DNA from: Hydractinia symbiolongicarpus
Taxonomy: Eukaryota > Cnidaria > Hydrozoa > Anthoathecata > Hydractiniidae
Reading direction: 5' to 3'
Length of the DNA stretch: 64,000 bases
Assembly (NCBI RefSeq): GCF_029227915.1
Contig: NC_079880.1
Span: forward strand, 33,227,501 to 33,291,500
Within the stretch, counting starts at the first letter, position 1. Each line of letters opens with the position of its first letter. A program made the translations under genes and the position numbers. The notes under the pieces were generated by a model. It saw only the letters and a program-made list of their open reading frames with translations, was not told where the DNA came from and ran no database searches. Shown here in pieces: positions 62,601 to 64,000 of this stretch.

Positions 62601-63647
62601 AACCAGGAAAAACAACTTAGGACGTTCTAGTGTATTGAGAGTGGTAGGACTAGACCAATGGTAACAAGCTTGGACGCGTGGAACAAAGTGATTTACGTGT
62701 AAGGCCATTATTAGGCGTCCAGAGGCCGTATTATAGCCTTTTCATGGCGTGTGCATGTGGATTACGGCGTTGAAAAGCCATGGAACCAGGGAAAACAACT
62801 TAGGACGGCGTAGTGTATTGAGAGTGGAAGAACTAGACCAATGGTAACAAGCTTGGACGCGTGGAACCCCGTGATTTACATGTAAGGCATTTAATAGGCG
62901 TCAAAAGGCCGTATTATAGTCTTTTCATGGCGTGTGCATGTGGTTTACAGCGTTGTAAAGCCATGGAACCAGGAAAAACAACTTAGGACGTTCTAGTGTA
63001 TTGAGAGTGGAAGGACTAGACCAATGGTAACAAGCTTGGACGCGTGGAACCACGTGATTTACGTGTAAGGCATTTAATAGGCGTCAAAAGGCCGTATTAT
63101 AGGATTTTCATGGCGTGTGCATGTGGTTTACGGCGTTGTGAAGCCATGGAACCAGGAAAAACGACTTAGGACGTTCTAGTGTATTGAGAGTGGAAGGACT
63201 AGACCAATGGTAACCTGCGCAGGCACGCGAAACCACACAATTACGTGTAAGGCATTTAATAGGCGTCACAAGGCCGTATTTTAGCCTCTTCATGGCGTGT
63301 GCATGTGGTTTACGGCGTTGTAAAGCCATGGAACCAGGGAAAACAACTTAGGACGGCGTAGTGTATTGAGAGTGGAAGAACTAGACCAATGGTAACAAGC
63401 TTGGACGCGTGGAACCCCGTGATTTACGTGTAAGGCATTTAATAGGCGTCAAAAGGCCGTATTATAGCCTTTTCATGGCCTGTGCATGTGGTTTACGGCG
63501 TTGTAAAGCCATGGAACCAGGAAAAACAACTTAGGATGTTCTAGTGTATTGAGAGTGGAAGGACTAGACCAATGGTAACCTGCGCAGGCACGCGAAACCA
63601 CACGATTACGTGTAAGGCATTTAATAGGCGTCAAAAGGCCGTATTTT
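53696..63647 (+). repeat. Superblock copy 2, about 55 monomers, two internal gaps
   Basis: 41.83-46.1 kb maps to 53.70-57.95 kb (offset 11,871). 47.0-48.2 kb maps to 57.95-59.16 kb (offset 10,957). 49.11-53.60 kb maps to 59.16-63.65 kb (offset 10,047). The two offset steps, 914 and 910 bp, are five monomers each. Differences are sparse: 'ggcccatattagg' near 59,966 against 'ggcctttattagg' near 49,919, and 'gtgtattg' near 63,180 against 'gtgcattg' near 53,133. Identity looks above 99%. The match ends at 'gtattttagcctc' against 'gtattacagcc'. Confidence 0.88.
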
Positions 63648-64000
63648 AGCCTCTTCATGGCGTGTGCATGTGGTTTACGGCGTTGTAAAGCCATGGAACC
63701 AGGGAAAACAACTTAGGACGGCGTAGTGTATTGAGAGTGGAAGAACTAGACCAATGGTAACAAGCTTGGACGCGTGGAACCCCGTGATTTACGTGTAAGG
63801 CATATAATAGGCGTCAAAAGGCCGTATTATAGCCTTTTCATGGCCTGTGCATGTGGTTTACGGCGTTGTAAAGCCATGGAACCAGGAAAAACAACTTAGG
63901 ACGGCGTAGTGCATTGAGAGTGGAAGAACTAGACCAATGGTACCAAGCTTGGACGCGTGGAACCCCGTGATTTACATGTAAGGCATTTAATAGGCGTCAA
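63648..64000 (+). repeat. Array continuing past superblock copy 2
   Basis: About two monomers of the same family follow, with 'gtattttagcctc', 'ggcatataatagg', 'catggcctgtgc' and an 'accaagcttgg' junction, then a partial 'ttacatgtaagg' unit cut by the window end. Confidence 0.85.

Larger units (their letters stand above)
1..64000 (+). repeat. Tandem satellite array, 182-183 bp monomer, about 350 copies
   Basis: The same unit recurs from end to end in one orientation. The anchor 'tggaacc' is at 111, 293 and 476 at the left and at 63,877 at the right, giving 349 steps of mean 182.71 bp. Every long-range offset I measured is close to a whole number of monomers. Nearly all units keep 'catggaacca', 'acttaggac', 'agtgtattgagagtgg' and 'ctagaccaat'. 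No unique sequence, inverted segment or mobile-element insertion interrupts the array. A typical unit has about 46% GC, 53 G against 32 C on this strand, and 11 CpG. The length is close to one nucleosome plus linker, as in many centromeric satellites; that role is inference. I do not recognise the family. Both ends of the window lie inside the array. Confidence 0.98.

Noticed and set aside
620-63694. Thirty-three open reading frames of 65-73 codons, all on the minus strand (for example 620-817, 1,899-2,120, 33,510-33,731, 63,473-63,694)
   Set aside because: They are the same stretch of the satellite read backwards, starting at 'cat' in 'gccatgg' or 'gtgcatgtgg' and ending at the TGA opposite 'tcatgg'. 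They span just over one monomer. Because 183 is divisible by 3 the frame recurs in register, so the same peptide appears again wherever no variant breaks it. No promoter, domain or signal is visible.
1-64000. CRISPR array
   Set aside because: The units are about 183 bp with no short conserved repeat separated by unique spacers; the whole unit is repeated.
1-64000. rRNA, 5S or tRNA gene cluster
   Set aside because: I see no 5S internal control region, no tRNA A/B boxes with a matching cloverleaf, and no rRNA core sequence in the monomer.
1-64000. Prokaryotic or phage origin
   Set aside because: There is no coding sequence, ribosome-binding site or operon structure in 64 kb, and prokaryotes do not carry pure 64 kb satellites.
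1-64000. Telomeric repeats or a chromosome end
   Set aside because: No run of TTAGGG, TTTAGGG or TTAGG occurs. 'cttaggac' appears once per monomer but never in tandem.

Overview
The whole window is one uninterrupted eukaryotic-type satellite DNA array. A head-to-tail monomer of 182-183 bp runs from the first base to the last. The anchor 'tggaacc' lies at 111 in the first monomer and 63,877 in the last complete one; that span divides into 349 steps of mean 182.71 bp, so about 350 monomers are present. All read in one direction. I found no gene, RNA gene, transposon, telomeric repeat, CRISPR array or unique spacer. The sequence does not match any satellite I can name from memory. Monomer size (about one nucleosome plus linker), array purity and nested multi-monomer duplications fit a centromeric, pericentromeric or subtelomeric satellite of a plant or animal. 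The species cannot be told from this window.

Monomers differ mainly in three modules. (1) The junction module at the monomer start is class A (HindIII site, 'aagcttggacgcgtgg'), class B ('ctgcgcaggcacgcgaaacc', one base shorter), class C ('gcagtcacgcggaaac'), class D ('acaggtacgcggaac') or class E ('aggcacgcagacc'). (2) The middle is 'ctttattaggcgtccagagg', 'atttaataggcgtcaaaagg' or 'ctttaataggcggcaaatgg'. (3) The end is usually 'gacggcgtag' with 'ggaagaactag', or 'gacgttctag' with 'ggaaggactag'. The modules are reshuffled among monomers.

Layout. 1-20.6 kb: mixed array with many 'ccttgtg' junctions and several local duplications of 3-14 monomers; the largest is a 12/13-monomer pair at about 0.9-5.5 kb. 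20.6-34 kb: repeated 9-14-monomer blocks carrying class C monomers and the 'tttacatcg' and 'gttgaaaagcc' markers. 34-35.5 kb: a change in monomer population; class C and 'ccttgtg' variants stop and 'ttacatgtaagg' variants begin. 36.1-38.7 kb: a 7-monomer tandem duplication with no difference seen. 38.8-42.2 kb: a 9-monomer pair with a small conversion-like patch. 41.8-63.65 kb: a superblock of 65 monomers (11.87 kb) followed by a collinear second copy of about 55 monomers, which lacks two separate 5-monomer segments.

There is no gene network here. What can be read is array evolution: in-register unequal exchange, local conversion, and CpG-transition variants that suggest past cytosine methylation. 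Each monomer also keeps a short dyad at its start and a 13-nt alternating purine/pyrimidine tract. Block boundaries were set by eye from diagnostic variants and are good to roughly 10-50 bp.
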